Positions 33,536 to 41,620 of a DNA stretch of 43,282 nucleotides are shown here, one piece after another. How positions within the stretch are numbered: position 1 is the stretch's first letter; each line of letters opens with the position of its first letter. A program made the translations under genes and the position numbers. The stretch lies in contig JAJSLK010000057.1 in assembly GCA_021272165.1 (NCBI GenBank), positions 1 through 43,282 on the forward strand, written 5' to 3'. Source of the stretch: Methylacidiphilales bacterium. GTDB lineage: Bacteria; Verrucomicrobiota; Verrucomicrobiia; Methylacidiphilales; UBA1321. The notes under the pieces are model-generated. The model did no database searches. It was not told where the DNA came from and was given only the letters and a program-made list of their open reading frames with translations.

Positions 33536-34612
33536 ATGTCCACTTACGACGTCATCATCGTCGGCGCGGCACCGGCAGGATCCGTTGCCGCATTGGTTCT
33601 GGCCCGGGCCGGACATCGGGTCGCGCTGATCGACCGCGCCGCGTTTCCGCGGGTCAAGGTCTGCGGGAATTGCATCAATCCCGCGGCATGGCAAATCTGG
33701 AACCGGCTCGGCCTGCGGGCGGCGTTTGAAAGTCTTCCCCATCAGGAATTGACCGGATTCACCCTCCATAGCGAGGGCCGCCAAATCTTCGAGCAGACTT
33801 TCCGCCCGCCCCATCGTGGTCCGCGGGCCGTCGCACGCGATCTCCTCGATGACTGGCTCCGCCGTGAGGCGCAGGGCGCCGGGGCCAAGTTTCTTCCCGA
33901 AACGACCGTCACCGGCCTCGATTCCCAAACCGGCATGGTCCAGACCTCGCGCGGCGATTTTTCCGCCCGGCTGGTGCTCGGCGCCGATGGCCGCAATTCG
34001 CAGGTGGCCCGTCAAACGGGCTTGATGCCTCCGCCGCGCCGCTGTCACCGCATCGCCTGGCAGGCCTCCGTTCCGGCGCCGACTGATCTCGACGACCATG
34101 TGCACATGCATCTCTTCGAGGAAGGCTATTTCGGCATCTGCCGCTACAACTCGGCGGAGGCCGTCATCAGCATGGTCCTCGATTCGCGCCGGACGCAGGA
34201 CCCGCTTGCGCTTGTGCGCCGCGTCTTTCCCCGACTCGAGGAACAAAGCTGGCTGCGCATGAACCCGATCACCCGTGCCCCGGCCCGGATCGGGACGAAT
34301 CGCGTCTGGCTCATCGGCGATGCCGCCCGCGTCGTCGAGCCCTTCACCGGCGAAGGCATCACGTTCGCGCTTTCAACCGGCATTCTCGCCGCCGAGACGG
34401 CATGCGAAGGCCTGGCCCGGAATAATTTCGTCTCTGCGTTTAACCTCTATGCGCGCGAACACCGCCGGCTTTACCGCCGCCGCGCCTGGGTCAATACACT
34501 GATGCGCTGGGCCCTCACGACCCCGGCCTGGCCGGTGCGACTCCTGCGCCGGATGAAACCGTCACCGGTCCTCGTGTCGTTCCTTTCCCATCGAGTCCAC
34601 GCGACGGGATAA
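33536..34612 (+). CDS. FAD-dependent oxidoreductase, geranylgeranyl reductase-like
   Basis: A 358-residue flavoprotein of the geranylgeranyl reductase/PHBH superfamily. It has the N-terminal dinucleotide fold DVIIVGAAPAGSVAALVLAR, the family loop FPRVKVCGNCINP, the middle GADGRNSQVARQTG and the second FAD motif VWLIGDAARVVEPFTGEGI. Such enzymes reduce isoprenoid double bonds or hydroxylate aromatics. It is the last gene of the methyltransferase-SRPBCC-KAS operon and ends at a bidirectional terminator, so it probably tailors the same product. Confidence 0.92.
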   Translation: MSTYDVIIVGAAPAGSVAALVLARAGHRVALIDRAAFPRVKVCGNCINPAAWQIWNRLGLRAAFESLPHQELTGFTLHSEGRQIFEQTFRPPHRGPRAVARDLLDDWLRREAQGAGAKFLPETTVTGLDSQTGMVQTSRGDFSARLVLGADGRNSQVARQTGLMPPPRRCHRIAWQASVPAPTDLDDHVHMHLFEEGYFGICRYNSAEAVISMVLDSRRTQDPLALVRRVFPRLEEQSWLRMNPITRAPARIGTNRVWLIGDAARVVEPFTGEGITFALSTGILAAETACEGLARNNFVSAFNLYAREHRRLYRRRAWVNTLMRWALTTPAWPVRLLRRMKPSPVLVSFLSHRVHATG

Positions 34613-34613
34613 C

Positions 34614-34652
34614 AAAAAAGGCGGCCCGAGTTGCCTCGGCGCCGCCTTTTTT
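34614..34652. terminator. Bidirectional intrinsic terminator
   Basis: AAAAAAGGCGGC (34614-34625) pairs with GCCGCCTTTTTT (34641-34652). An inner CCGAG/CTCGG stem extends it around a TTGC loop, with C34640 bulged. T-runs are present on both strands. It serves the FAD reductase (+) and the RRM protein gene (-), which converge here. Confidence 0.93.
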
Positions 34653-34668
34653 GAAATCAGGTTATGGA

Positions 34669-35034
34669 TTAGTAACGGCCACGACCGCGGTCGCCGCGAT
34701 CTCCACCGCCACGGCGTTCGCCGCCACGATCTCCACCCCGTCCGCCACCACCACCGCCTCCGCCGCCGCGGAAGTTTTCACGGGGCTCCATTGGGCGCGC
34801 TTCGTTGACGGTCAGCGGACGACCATTGATTTCCTGGCCGTGGAATTTCGCGATGGCCGCCTGGGCTTCTTCGGCCGTGCCCATTTCCACAAAACCAAAG
34901 CCGCGGGGACGTCCCGTCACGCGATCATTGATCATCTGAACCCGCGCGACATTGCCCGCCTGGGCAAAAAGATCGGTCAGGTCGTTTTCCGTCATGCTGA
35001 AGGGCAGGTTGCCCACATAAAGTTTAACGCTCAT
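34669..35034 (-). CDS. RRM-domain RNA-binding protein with glycine-rich tail
   Basis: A 121-residue protein like the small bacterial/cyanobacterial RNA-binding proteins. One RRM covers residues 1-82, with RNP2 as KLYVGNLPF and RNP1 as RGFGFVEM. The tail is RGG-like: a run of glycines, then RGGDRGGERRGG and GDRGRGRY. A good ribosome-binding site (AAAGGA) lies 6 bases before the ATG. Such proteins act as RNA chaperones or cold-responsive factors; targets are unknown. The 253 bases upstream (35035-35287) hold nothing else I can identify. Confidence 0.95.
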   Translation of the reverse strand: MSVKLYVGNLPFSMTENDLTDLFAQAGNVARVQMINDRVTGRPRGFGFVEMGTAEEAQAAIAKFHGQEINGRPLTVNEARPMEPRENFRGGGGGGGGGRGGDRGGERRGGGDRGDRGRGRY

Positions 35035-35287
35035 TTTTTCCTTTTGGATGGCTTGCTGATGTTTCCAGGATTGGATCTACGCTGCCACTGAGCCAAAACT
35101 CACCTAGCACCGAACGTCAACTTACCTTGAGGCCGAATCGTAGAATATGAAGCTCCCTGCGCAAGAAAATTCTGACGTAAATATTTAATGTCGTCTTAGA
35201 ACCTGAGCGGCCATCTATTCTCCCTGTGGACATCCTCTTATGAATAGGAATCGACAAGGCAACACCTGTCCTGCCGTCCCTTTCCTA

Positions 35288-36481
35288 TTAGTTCAGGAGT
35301 AAAGGAATCATTTTTTCTAAAATTACCGCTTCCGACCAGCGCTCTGAACGGGGCCCCGCAGGCCATGACTCCGGAGGCCCTCCCGCCCACTCTTGCAGCA
35401 CCTCAGCCAGCCTGTGGCTTTCGCCATGGCGAAATGATGCCGAGACCTTTTCCAGCCCCGCTTCCCGGATCAGGTCGGTGACATGGCTCCTCTCGGGCCC
35501 GATGTAGATAAGGGGCCGCTGCACCGCGAGAAAGTTATAAATCTTGCAGGGATGGACAATCCCCACGAAAGGATCCCCCATCACCACCACCTGCGCGTCC
35601 GCCCCCGAAAGCGAGCCGGAGAGTTCTTCCAGCGGCTGATAGCCCAGGAATGTCGCATTCGGCCAACGCTCGGTCTCCGCCTGATTTTTCAGCCGGCCCC
35701 ATTCGATTCCCCCGCCGATAAAGCAAAAATGAATCCGCGAATCGTCCCGCAAAAGCCGCGCCGCCCCCACCAGCGTCTCCAACGGATGACACGGCGAGTG
35801 ATTCCCGGAATACATCACCACATACTTATCCTCCACCCCAATTTCCCGCCGGAAACGGTCCCGCCCGGCTTGATCGAATGCCACTTCCCGCTGCGTCCAA
35901 ACCGGCATCACCGTGATTGTATCGGCCGGCACACCCTTGGCCTCCAGCCGCTCCCGCATGTAACCATCCAGGACAAAAATCCGGCTCGCCGCCTTCAGGC
36001 TCCAGCGCGAAGCGGCTTCCAGAAGGTGGGCCATTCCGCCGTCCGGTTTCAACCAACCCACCGCGACCGCCTCATCCGGGTTCAAGTCCATCACCCAATA
36101 GACAAATCGCGCCTTCCACCATTTGGCCAGCGCCGCTCCCAGGACCGAAAGCAACGGGGGCGTGGTCAACGTCACGACAACATCGGCCCGGGAGAGAAAG
36201 AAAGCCCGGAAGGTCGCGGCCAGGAGAAAGGAAAGAAAATCGACCGCGCGCCGCCATTTTGCCTGATGTCCGAGCCCTGTGTTCCAGACGCGGATAATCT
36301 CAATTCCCTGCCACATCTCCCATCGCGGATACATCTGCCAGGCATCGTCGTAAGAACGGCGGCTGGTCACGACGGTCACTTCATGCCCCTGCCGGACCAG
36401 CCCCTCGGCCAGGCCGCTCAAATGCTGGCCTGTCGACTGCGGATCAGGATAAAAGACCTGGTTGAGCAACAGGACACGCAT
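35288..36481 (-). CDS. WcaI-like glycosyltransferase (GT4)
   Basis: A 397-residue GT-B glycosyltransferase resembling WcaI of colanic acid synthesis. The N-terminus MRVLLLNQVFYPDPQSTGQH followed by GLVRQGHEVTVVTSRRSYDD is typical, as are VYWVMDLNPDEAVAVGWL and YVVMYSGNHSPCHPLETLVG (donor domain). VMGDPFVGIVHPCKIYNFLA replaces the classical E-x7-E, as in WcaI relatives. I chose the Met beginning MRVLLL over an upstream Met 9 codons earlier. It stands alone, between the RRM gene and the nuo genes. With the GT4/WcaF pair at 15-17 kb it indicates exopolysaccharide-type chemistry spread over the region. Confidence 0.9.
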   Translation of the reverse strand: MRVLLLNQVFYPDPQSTGQHLSGLAEGLVRQGHEVTVVTSRRSYDDAWQMYPRWEMWQGIEIIRVWNTGLGHQAKWRRAVDFLSFLLAATFRAFFLSRADVVVTLTTPPLLSVLGAALAKWWKARFVYWVMDLNPDEAVAVGWLKPDGGMAHLLEAASRWSLKAASRIFVLDGYMRERLEAKGVPADTITVMPVWTQREVAFDQAGRDRFRREIGVEDKYVVMYSGNHSPCHPLETLVGAARLLRDDSRIHFCFIGGGIEWGRLKNQAETERWPNATFLGYQPLEELSGSLSGADAQVVVMGDPFVGIVHPCKIYNFLAVQRPLIYIGPERSHVTDLIREAGLEKVSASFRHGESHRLAEVLQEWAGGPPESWPAGPRSERWSEAVILEKMIPLLLN

Positions 36482-36623
36482 GATGTTAGTTTGCGACAAA
36501 CAGAACAATTAAGGGAACTCGTTATTTTGGAAAATGGCCCGAATTAGGCAAAAAAACAGGGCACTAAAAAATCCTTAAACAATCTCGTTGTCACCCGCAT
36601 ACCTTTCGTTACGATAACCGGCC

Positions 36624-37142
36624 ATGATCGTTTCCCGCCCGAAACTCTCCAGGTTCGAGAACCTCTATCTCCCCGGCATTTTCCAGGGCATGGTGATCAC
36701 CGCGCGCCACTTCATCGATCATCTCCTCGGCCGCCGCAAGGTGACCATGCAGTATCCCGAGGAAAAGTGGCCAATGCCCGATGGCTATCGCGGCGCACCC
36801 ACGCTGGTCCGCGACGAGGAAGGCCGCGAGAAATGCGTCAGTTGCCAGCTTTGCGAATTCATCTGCCCGCCCCGCGCCATCCGCATCAAGCCGGGCGAAA
36901 TTCCGCTCGACGCCACCTACGCGAAAGTTGAAAAGGCGCCCCAGGCCTTCGACATCGACATGCTCCGCTGCATCTATTGCGGCATGTGCGAGGAGGTCTG
37001 CCCCGAGGAAGCCATTTTCCTGCTCAAGGACTACGCGATCACCGGGCTGAACCGGGCCGAGATGGTCCACAATAAGGCCAAGCTTTATGAACTGGGTGGC
37101 ATGCTACCCAAGCCTGTCCACAAGTGGGACAAGAATAAGTAA
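36624..37142 (+). CDS. nuoI: NADH-quinone oxidoreductase subunit I
   Basis: Peripheral-arm subunit of complex I carrying two [4Fe-4S] clusters (N6a, N6b). The protein has 172 residues. Both ferredoxin motifs are intact: CVSCQLCEFICPPRAIRI and CIYCGMCEEVCPEEAIFL. The N-terminal helix region has FQGMVITARHFIDHLL and the conserved QYPEEKWPMPDGYRGAPTLV. It is the first nuo gene here; the genes for subunits A-H are not upstream. nuoJ follows after 87 bases. Confidence 0.97.
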   Translation: MIVSRPKLSRFENLYLPGIFQGMVITARHFIDHLLGRRKVTMQYPEEKWPMPDGYRGAPTLVRDEEGREKCVSCQLCEFICPPRAIRIKPGEIPLDATYAKVEKAPQAFDIDMLRCIYCGMCEEVCPEEAIFLLKDYAITGLNRAEMVHNKAKLYELGGMLPKPVHKWDKNK

Positions 37143-37229
37143 ACCGCAGAGGGAGAGAGATGATTGAAGCGATGATAAATCCATGTCCGGCGTCCGGCTC
37201 CGTCTTTGCGTCCCTGCCTGCCTGACACC

Positions 37230-37856
37230 ATGGAAGCCCTTTTTTTCTGGTTATTCTCCGTCGGCATGATCGTCAGCGGCCTCGCCGTGATCCTGAGCCG
37301 TAACGCTGTCGCCAGCGCGCTTTGCTTCGCGGCCAGCATCATCTTCATGGCGGCGCTCTTCGTCATGCTGAATGCCTTTTTCCTGGCCGCCGTCCAGATT
37401 CTCGTCACCGCCGGCGCGGTCATGGTCCTCTTTCTCTTCATCATCATGCTCCTCGACCTCACGGCCATGGAGCACATCCCCCGCCCCAAGATATGGATGA
37501 CTCTGGCGGGCATTCTGGCGCTCGGCTTTCTGTATATTGTCGCCCGCACGCTCAATGCGACACCGGAGGGATTCGCCACCACCTCCTCCGTGACCGCAAC
37601 CGCCGACCAGCAGTCGATCGCAGCGGGTGCCACCGATCATACCGCACCCATGGACGACATCCATCAGATCGGCCATCTCCTTTTTTCGACCTATGTCGCC
37701 CCCTTTGAAGTCACCAGCTTGCTCATCCTCGTCGCGACCGTCGGCGTGATCGTCCTCTGCCAGCAGGACAAGACCCGCCGCCCCTCGCCGAATGAGAGCA
37801 TCATGCACGAGGCGCCTCCGCTCGAAGCCAAGAAGGAACCCGTCCTCAAAATCTAG
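37230..37856 (+). CDS. nuoJ: NADH-quinone oxidoreductase subunit J
   Basis: Membrane subunit of complex I, 208 residues. Five helices are visible; VTAGAVMVLFLFIIMLLDL includes the conserved pi-bulge helix region. A polar loop of about 40 residues (ATPEGFATTSSVTATADQQS onward) precedes the final helix with YVAPFEVTSLLILVATVGVI. The start is the ATG giving MEALFFWLF. nuoK follows after 8 bases. Confidence 0.95.
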   Translation: MEALFFWLFSVGMIVSGLAVILSRNAVASALCFAASIIFMAALFVMLNAFFLAAVQILVTAGAVMVLFLFIIMLLDLTAMEHIPRPKIWMTLAGILALGFLYIVARTLNATPEGFATTSSVTATADQQSIAAGATDHTAPMDDIHQIGHLLFSTYVAPFEVTSLLILVATVGVIVLCQQDKTRRPSPNESIMHEAPPLEAKKEPVLKI

Positions 37857-37864
37857 CCGCCGTC

Positions 37865-38170
37865 ATGGACATCACCCTCAACCATTATCTCGCCGTCGCG
37901 GCCGTTCTTTTTGTCATCGGCCTGATGGGCGTCATCGTCCGGCGCAACCTGATTATTATTTACATGTCGCTGGAGATGATGCTCCAAGCCGCCAATCTCA
38001 CCCTCGTCGCCTTCAGCCGGTTCAACCATCACATCGACGGCCAGATCTTCGTCTTCTTTGTCATCACCGTCGCCGCTGCGGAAGTCGCGGTCGGCCTCGC
38101 CCTCATCGTGGCGCTCTACCGGCTGCGCCAAACCACCCAGGTCCAGGACCTCACCACCCTCAAGTTTTAG
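37865..38170 (+). CDS. nuoK: NADH-quinone oxidoreductase subunit K
   Basis: Three-helix membrane subunit of complex I, 101 residues, standard size. Conserved acidic residues for proton transfer are in YMSLEMMLQAANLTLVAF and VITVAAAEVAVGLALIVALY. Packed between nuoJ and nuoL, with 6 bases before the nuoL start. Confidence 0.96.
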   Translation: MDITLNHYLAVAAVLFVIGLMGVIVRRNLIIIYMSLEMMLQAANLTLVAFSRFNHHIDGQIFVFFVITVAAAEVAVGLALIVALYRLRQTTQVQDLTTLKF

Positions 38171-38176
38171 CCTTTT

Positions 38177-40090
38177 ATGGATCTCGCCTGGTTCCTGCTC
38201 CTCGCCCCGCTCGCCGCTTCGATCGCGATTCTGCTGAATCTTCATCGCAAGCCGAACTACGCCATCGGCGCGTCGGTCGGCTCCGCTTCCGTCTGCTTCC
38301 TCACCGCCCTGGCGGTCGCCACCGGCGCCGTCAAGGCACCCACGCCGTTTGAATGGATTTCCGTTCCGGGACTGACCGTCGACATCGGCATGATCCTCGA
38401 TCCGCTGTCGAAGGGCATGCTGCTCGTCGTCACCGGGGTCGGCCTCCTTGTCCACATTTTCTCCATCGGCTACATGGCGCACGATCCGTCCCGCGGCCGT
38501 TTCTTCGGCGGACTTTCGATCTTCATGTTCTCGATGACCGGCATCGTGCTGGCCGACAACCTAATCATGCTCTTCCTCTTCTGGGAAGGCGTGGGCCTGA
38601 GTTCCTATCTGCTCATCGGTTTCTGGTACGAAAAAGAGAGCGCCGCCCAGGCCGCCAACAAGGCTTTCGTCTGCAACCGCATCGCCGACTTCGGCTTCAT
38701 GCTCGGCATCATCACCTTCTGGTGGATCATGGGCACCGTCTCCGTCGATCCGCAGATCCTCGGCCAGTGCTATGCCAAGGCCAGCATGCCGCAATTTTCC
38801 AGCACGCTCCAGGAATGGGGCGCGGCCCAGACGCTGATCCTCCATCCAGGCGGCATCAGCGCCCATTCCGCCGAGCTGGTCACGCTCATGGTCGTGGCCC
38901 TCTTCTGTGGCTGCATCGGCAAGTCGGCCATGTTCCCTCTCCACGTCTGGTTGCCCGACGCGATGGAAGGCCCCACGCCGGTCTCCGCCCTCATCCATGC
39001 CGCCACCATGGTCGCCGCCGGCGTCTACATGCTCTGCCGCATTTATCCCATCCTGGCCCTTTCGCAGGCCGGGATGTTTCTCATTGCCTGCACCGGTTGT
39101 TTCACCGCCATTTTCGCCGCGCTCATCGCCGTCCAGCAAAACGACATCAAGCGCATCCTCGCCTACTCGACCCTCTCCCAGCTCGGCTACATGGTCATGG
39201 CCGTCGGCTGCGGCGGCCCCGACGCCGCCATGTTCCATCTCACCACGCACGCCTTCTTCAAGGCCCTTCTCTTCCTCGCCGCCGGATCGGTCATCCACGC
39301 GCTCCACGAGGAACAGGACATCTGGAAGATGGGCGGCCTCTGGAACAAGATTCCCCTCACCTTCTGGACCTTCGCCATCGGCATGATCGCCCTCAGCGGC
39401 GTCCCTCCCTTCGCCGGGTTCTTCAGCAAGGATTACATCCTCACTGTGGCCTATACCTACGGACACGGCTTCTACTGGGTCGGCGTCGTCACCGCGTTCC
39501 TGACCGCTTTCTACATGACCCGCCTCGTCGCGGTCGCCTTTTTCGGCCCACCCCGCACTGATGCCGCCAAGCACCCGCACGAGTCGCCCCCGGTCATGAC
39601 CGTACCGCTTGTTATCCTGGCCGTTCTTTCGGTCATCGGCGGCTGGGGCGTTTACGAATTCGGCATCCAGTCCTACTACCACAACTGGAGCCTCGATGTT
39701 CTGCGCGATGACGGAATTTCCTATCAAGCACCCGCCGAAATCAGCAGCGCCGTTCCCAGCGGCTTTGTCTTCTTCGGCATTCTTCTCTCCGCCTTCCTCT
39801 ACGTGAATACGGCCTCCGATCCGCTCAACATCCCGGTCCTGGCGCGCAAGTTTTATATCGACGAGTTCTACGATAACGTGCTGGTCGTCCTCCAACAGAT
39901 CTGCGCCAACATCGTGGCGTGGTTCGACAGTTGGATTCTCGAGGGCCTGATCCTGCGCGGCGCCGCCTACCTCAGCGCCGGGCTCGGCGAACTGCTGCGC
40001 CTCTTCCAGACCGGCAGCCTCCAGACCTACGCCTACATCTTCACCCTGGGCGGCGGCATCCTGATTTACATCACCCTCTTTGCGCATTAA
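38177..40090 (+). CDS. nuoL: NADH-quinone oxidoreductase subunit L
   Basis: Distal antiporter-like proton-pumping subunit of complex I, 637 residues. Family segments include FLFWEGVGLSSYLLIGFWYE (with the key Glu), GKSAMFPLHVWLPDAMEGPT, PVSALIHAATMVAAGVYMLC and LAYSTLSQLGYMVMAVGCGG. The C-terminal part has the lateral helix region and the last anchor helix (IFTLGGGILIYITLF). nuoM begins 9 bases after the stop. Confidence 0.97.
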   Translation: MDLAWFLLLAPLAASIAILLNLHRKPNYAIGASVGSASVCFLTALAVATGAVKAPTPFEWISVPGLTVDIGMILDPLSKGMLLVVTGVGLLVHIFSIGYMAHDPSRGRFFGGLSIFMFSMTGIVLADNLIMLFLFWEGVGLSSYLLIGFWYEKESAAQAANKAFVCNRIADFGFMLGIITFWWIMGTVSVDPQILGQCYAKASMPQFSSTLQEWGAAQTLILHPGGISAHSAELVTLMVVALFCGCIGKSAMFPLHVWLPDAMEGPTPVSALIHAATMVAAGVYMLCRIYPILALSQAGMFLIACTGCFTAIFAALIAVQQNDIKRILAYSTLSQLGYMVMAVGCGGPDAAMFHLTTHAFFKALLFLAAGSVIHALHEEQDIWKMGGLWNKIPLTFWTFAIGMIALSGVPPFAGFFSKDYILTVAYTYGHGFYWVGVVTAFLTAFYMTRLVAVAFFGPPRTDAAKHPHESPPVMTVPLVILAVLSVIGGWGVYEFGIQSYYHNWSLDVLRDDGISYQAPAEISSAVPSGFVFFGILLSAFLYVNTASDPLNIPVLARKFYIDEFYDNVLVVLQQICANIVAWFDSWILEGLILRGAAYLSAGLGELLRLFQTGSLQTYAYIFTLGGGILIYITLFAH

Positions 40091-40099
40091 TCCGGCACC

Positions 40100-41611
40100 A
40101 TGAACTCCCTCTCCCCGCTTCTCCTTCTTCTGCTGGCGCCCCTCGCCGCCATGGTCGCCATCGTCATGAAGGCCCCCGCCCAGCGCACCGCCGCGATCGC
40201 GGCCGCCTTGAACCTGGTCCTCTCCATCGGCCTTCTCTTCCTCTACCACGCGGCGCAGGGCGGCTACGACTTCGTCATGGATTGCCCCTGGGCGATCCTG
40301 CCCGGCCTGCCGCCCATCCATTTCCATCTCGGCGTCGATGGCATCTCGCTTCCGCTCGTTTTCCTCACCGCCATCGTGAGCTTCGCGGCTGTCGTCGTTT
40401 CACCCGGCAACATCCGCCGCGCGCCCGAGTATTTCTGCTACCTCCTCCTCATGTCGCTCGGGGCGATGGGCGCCTTCATCTCGCTCGATCTTTTCTTCTT
40501 CTACATTTTCCATGAGTTCGCCCTCATTCCAACCTTCCTGCTCATCGGCATCTGGGGCGGACAGAACCGGCAATTCGCCTCGTTCCAGATCACCCTCTAT
40601 CTGATGACCGGCAGCCTCATACTTCTGGCCGGTCTTCTCGCCCTCGTCATGGCCATGCCGCCTGACGCGCGTTCCTTCGACATCACCACGCTGCAGACTT
40701 ATCTCAGCACTCATCCGCTTTCCCTCGCCTCGCAGTCGGTCATCTTCCCGCTTCTTCTCATCGGTTTTGGCATTCTCGTCGGCCTCTTCCCGTTCCATTC
40801 CTGGGCGCCTCCCGGCTATGCCTCCGCCCCACCGGCCGCGGCCATGATGCATGCCGGCGTCCTCAAGAAATTTGCTATTTACGGCCTGATCCGCGTCGCC
40901 ATTCCGATGCTCCACGACGGCTTCGAGCAGTGGAAGTATGTCCTGCTCATTCTCCTCCTCGGCAATTTCATCTACGCCGGGTTCGTCACCCTCGCGCAGA
41001 AGGAACTCCCGACCATGCTCGGTTTCTCGAGCATCATGCACATGGGCTATCTCTTCCTCGGCCTGGTCACCTGGAACGTCATCGGGCTGACCGGCGTGGT
41101 TATCCTGATGGTCGCTCACGGCCTTTCCGCCGCGCTTCTCTTCGGACTCAGCGGCGAAATCACCCATCGCTCGGGTGAAAACCGCTTCACCGAGCTCGGC
41201 GGCCTCGCCAAACCCGCCCCGCTCCTCGCCGTACTCTTCAGCTTCGCCTCGATGGCCAGCATGGGCGTTCCCGGACTCGCCAACTTCGCCGGTGAAGTCA
41301 TGGTCTTCTTCGGCTCCTTCTCGGCCAAGCTCATCCCCTTCGCCGCCGTGGCAATTTACGGCACTGTGATCACCGCCATCTTCCAGCTCCGCGCCATCAA
41401 GACGATCTTCTATGGCCCCATCCCTGCCCGTTACCAGCCCCAATCGGGAGCTGCGGCGGGCGAAGCCACCGGCATGACCGATCTCAATACCCTGGTCGAA
41501 TACGTCCCCTTTGTCCTCCTCACCGTCGCTTCACTGATCATCGGCTTCATGCCGTTCCTGCTGCTCCACATTGTCGAGCCGAGCGTCTCCCTGCTGCCCT
41601 TTCTTAAATAA
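40100..41611 (+). CDS. nuoM: NADH-quinone oxidoreductase subunit M
   Basis: Antiporter-like proton-pumping subunit of complex I, 503 residues. Conserved parts: LGVDGISLPLVFLTAIVSF, FFFYIFHEFALIPTFLLIGI (key Glu), GLFPFHSWAPPGYASAPPAA and AGVLKKFAIYGLIRVAIPM with its lysine. Located 9 bases after nuoL and 9 bases before nuoN. Confidence 0.97.
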   Translation: MNSLSPLLLLLLAPLAAMVAIVMKAPAQRTAAIAAALNLVLSIGLLFLYHAAQGGYDFVMDCPWAILPGLPPIHFHLGVDGISLPLVFLTAIVSFAAVVVSPGNIRRAPEYFCYLLLMSLGAMGAFISLDLFFFYIFHEFALIPTFLLIGIWGGQNRQFASFQITLYLMTGSLILLAGLLALVMAMPPDARSFDITTLQTYLSTHPLSLASQSVIFPLLLIGFGILVGLFPFHSWAPPGYASAPPAAAMMHAGVLKKFAIYGLIRVAIPMLHDGFEQWKYVLLILLLGNFIYAGFVTLAQKELPTMLGFSSIMHMGYLFLGLVTWNVIGLTGVVILMVAHGLSAALLFGLSGEITHRSGENRFTELGGLAKPAPLLAVLFSFASMASMGVPGLANFAGEVMVFFGSFSAKLIPFAAVAIYGTVITAIFQLRAIKTIFYGPIPARYQPQSGAAAGEATGMTDLNTLVEYVPFVLLTVASLIIGFMPFLLLHIVEPSVSLLPFLK

Positions 41612-41620
41612 TCGCTTCCC

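Noticed and set aside
35035..35287. Search for a gene, tRNA or structured RNA between the RRM gene and the WcaI-like gene
   Set aside because: No open frame with coding character, no cloverleaf and no strong hairpin seen.
38561..40327. Minus-strand open frame of 588 codons opposite nuoL
   Set aside because: Acidic Gly-rich shadow; nuoL is unmistakable on the plus strand.
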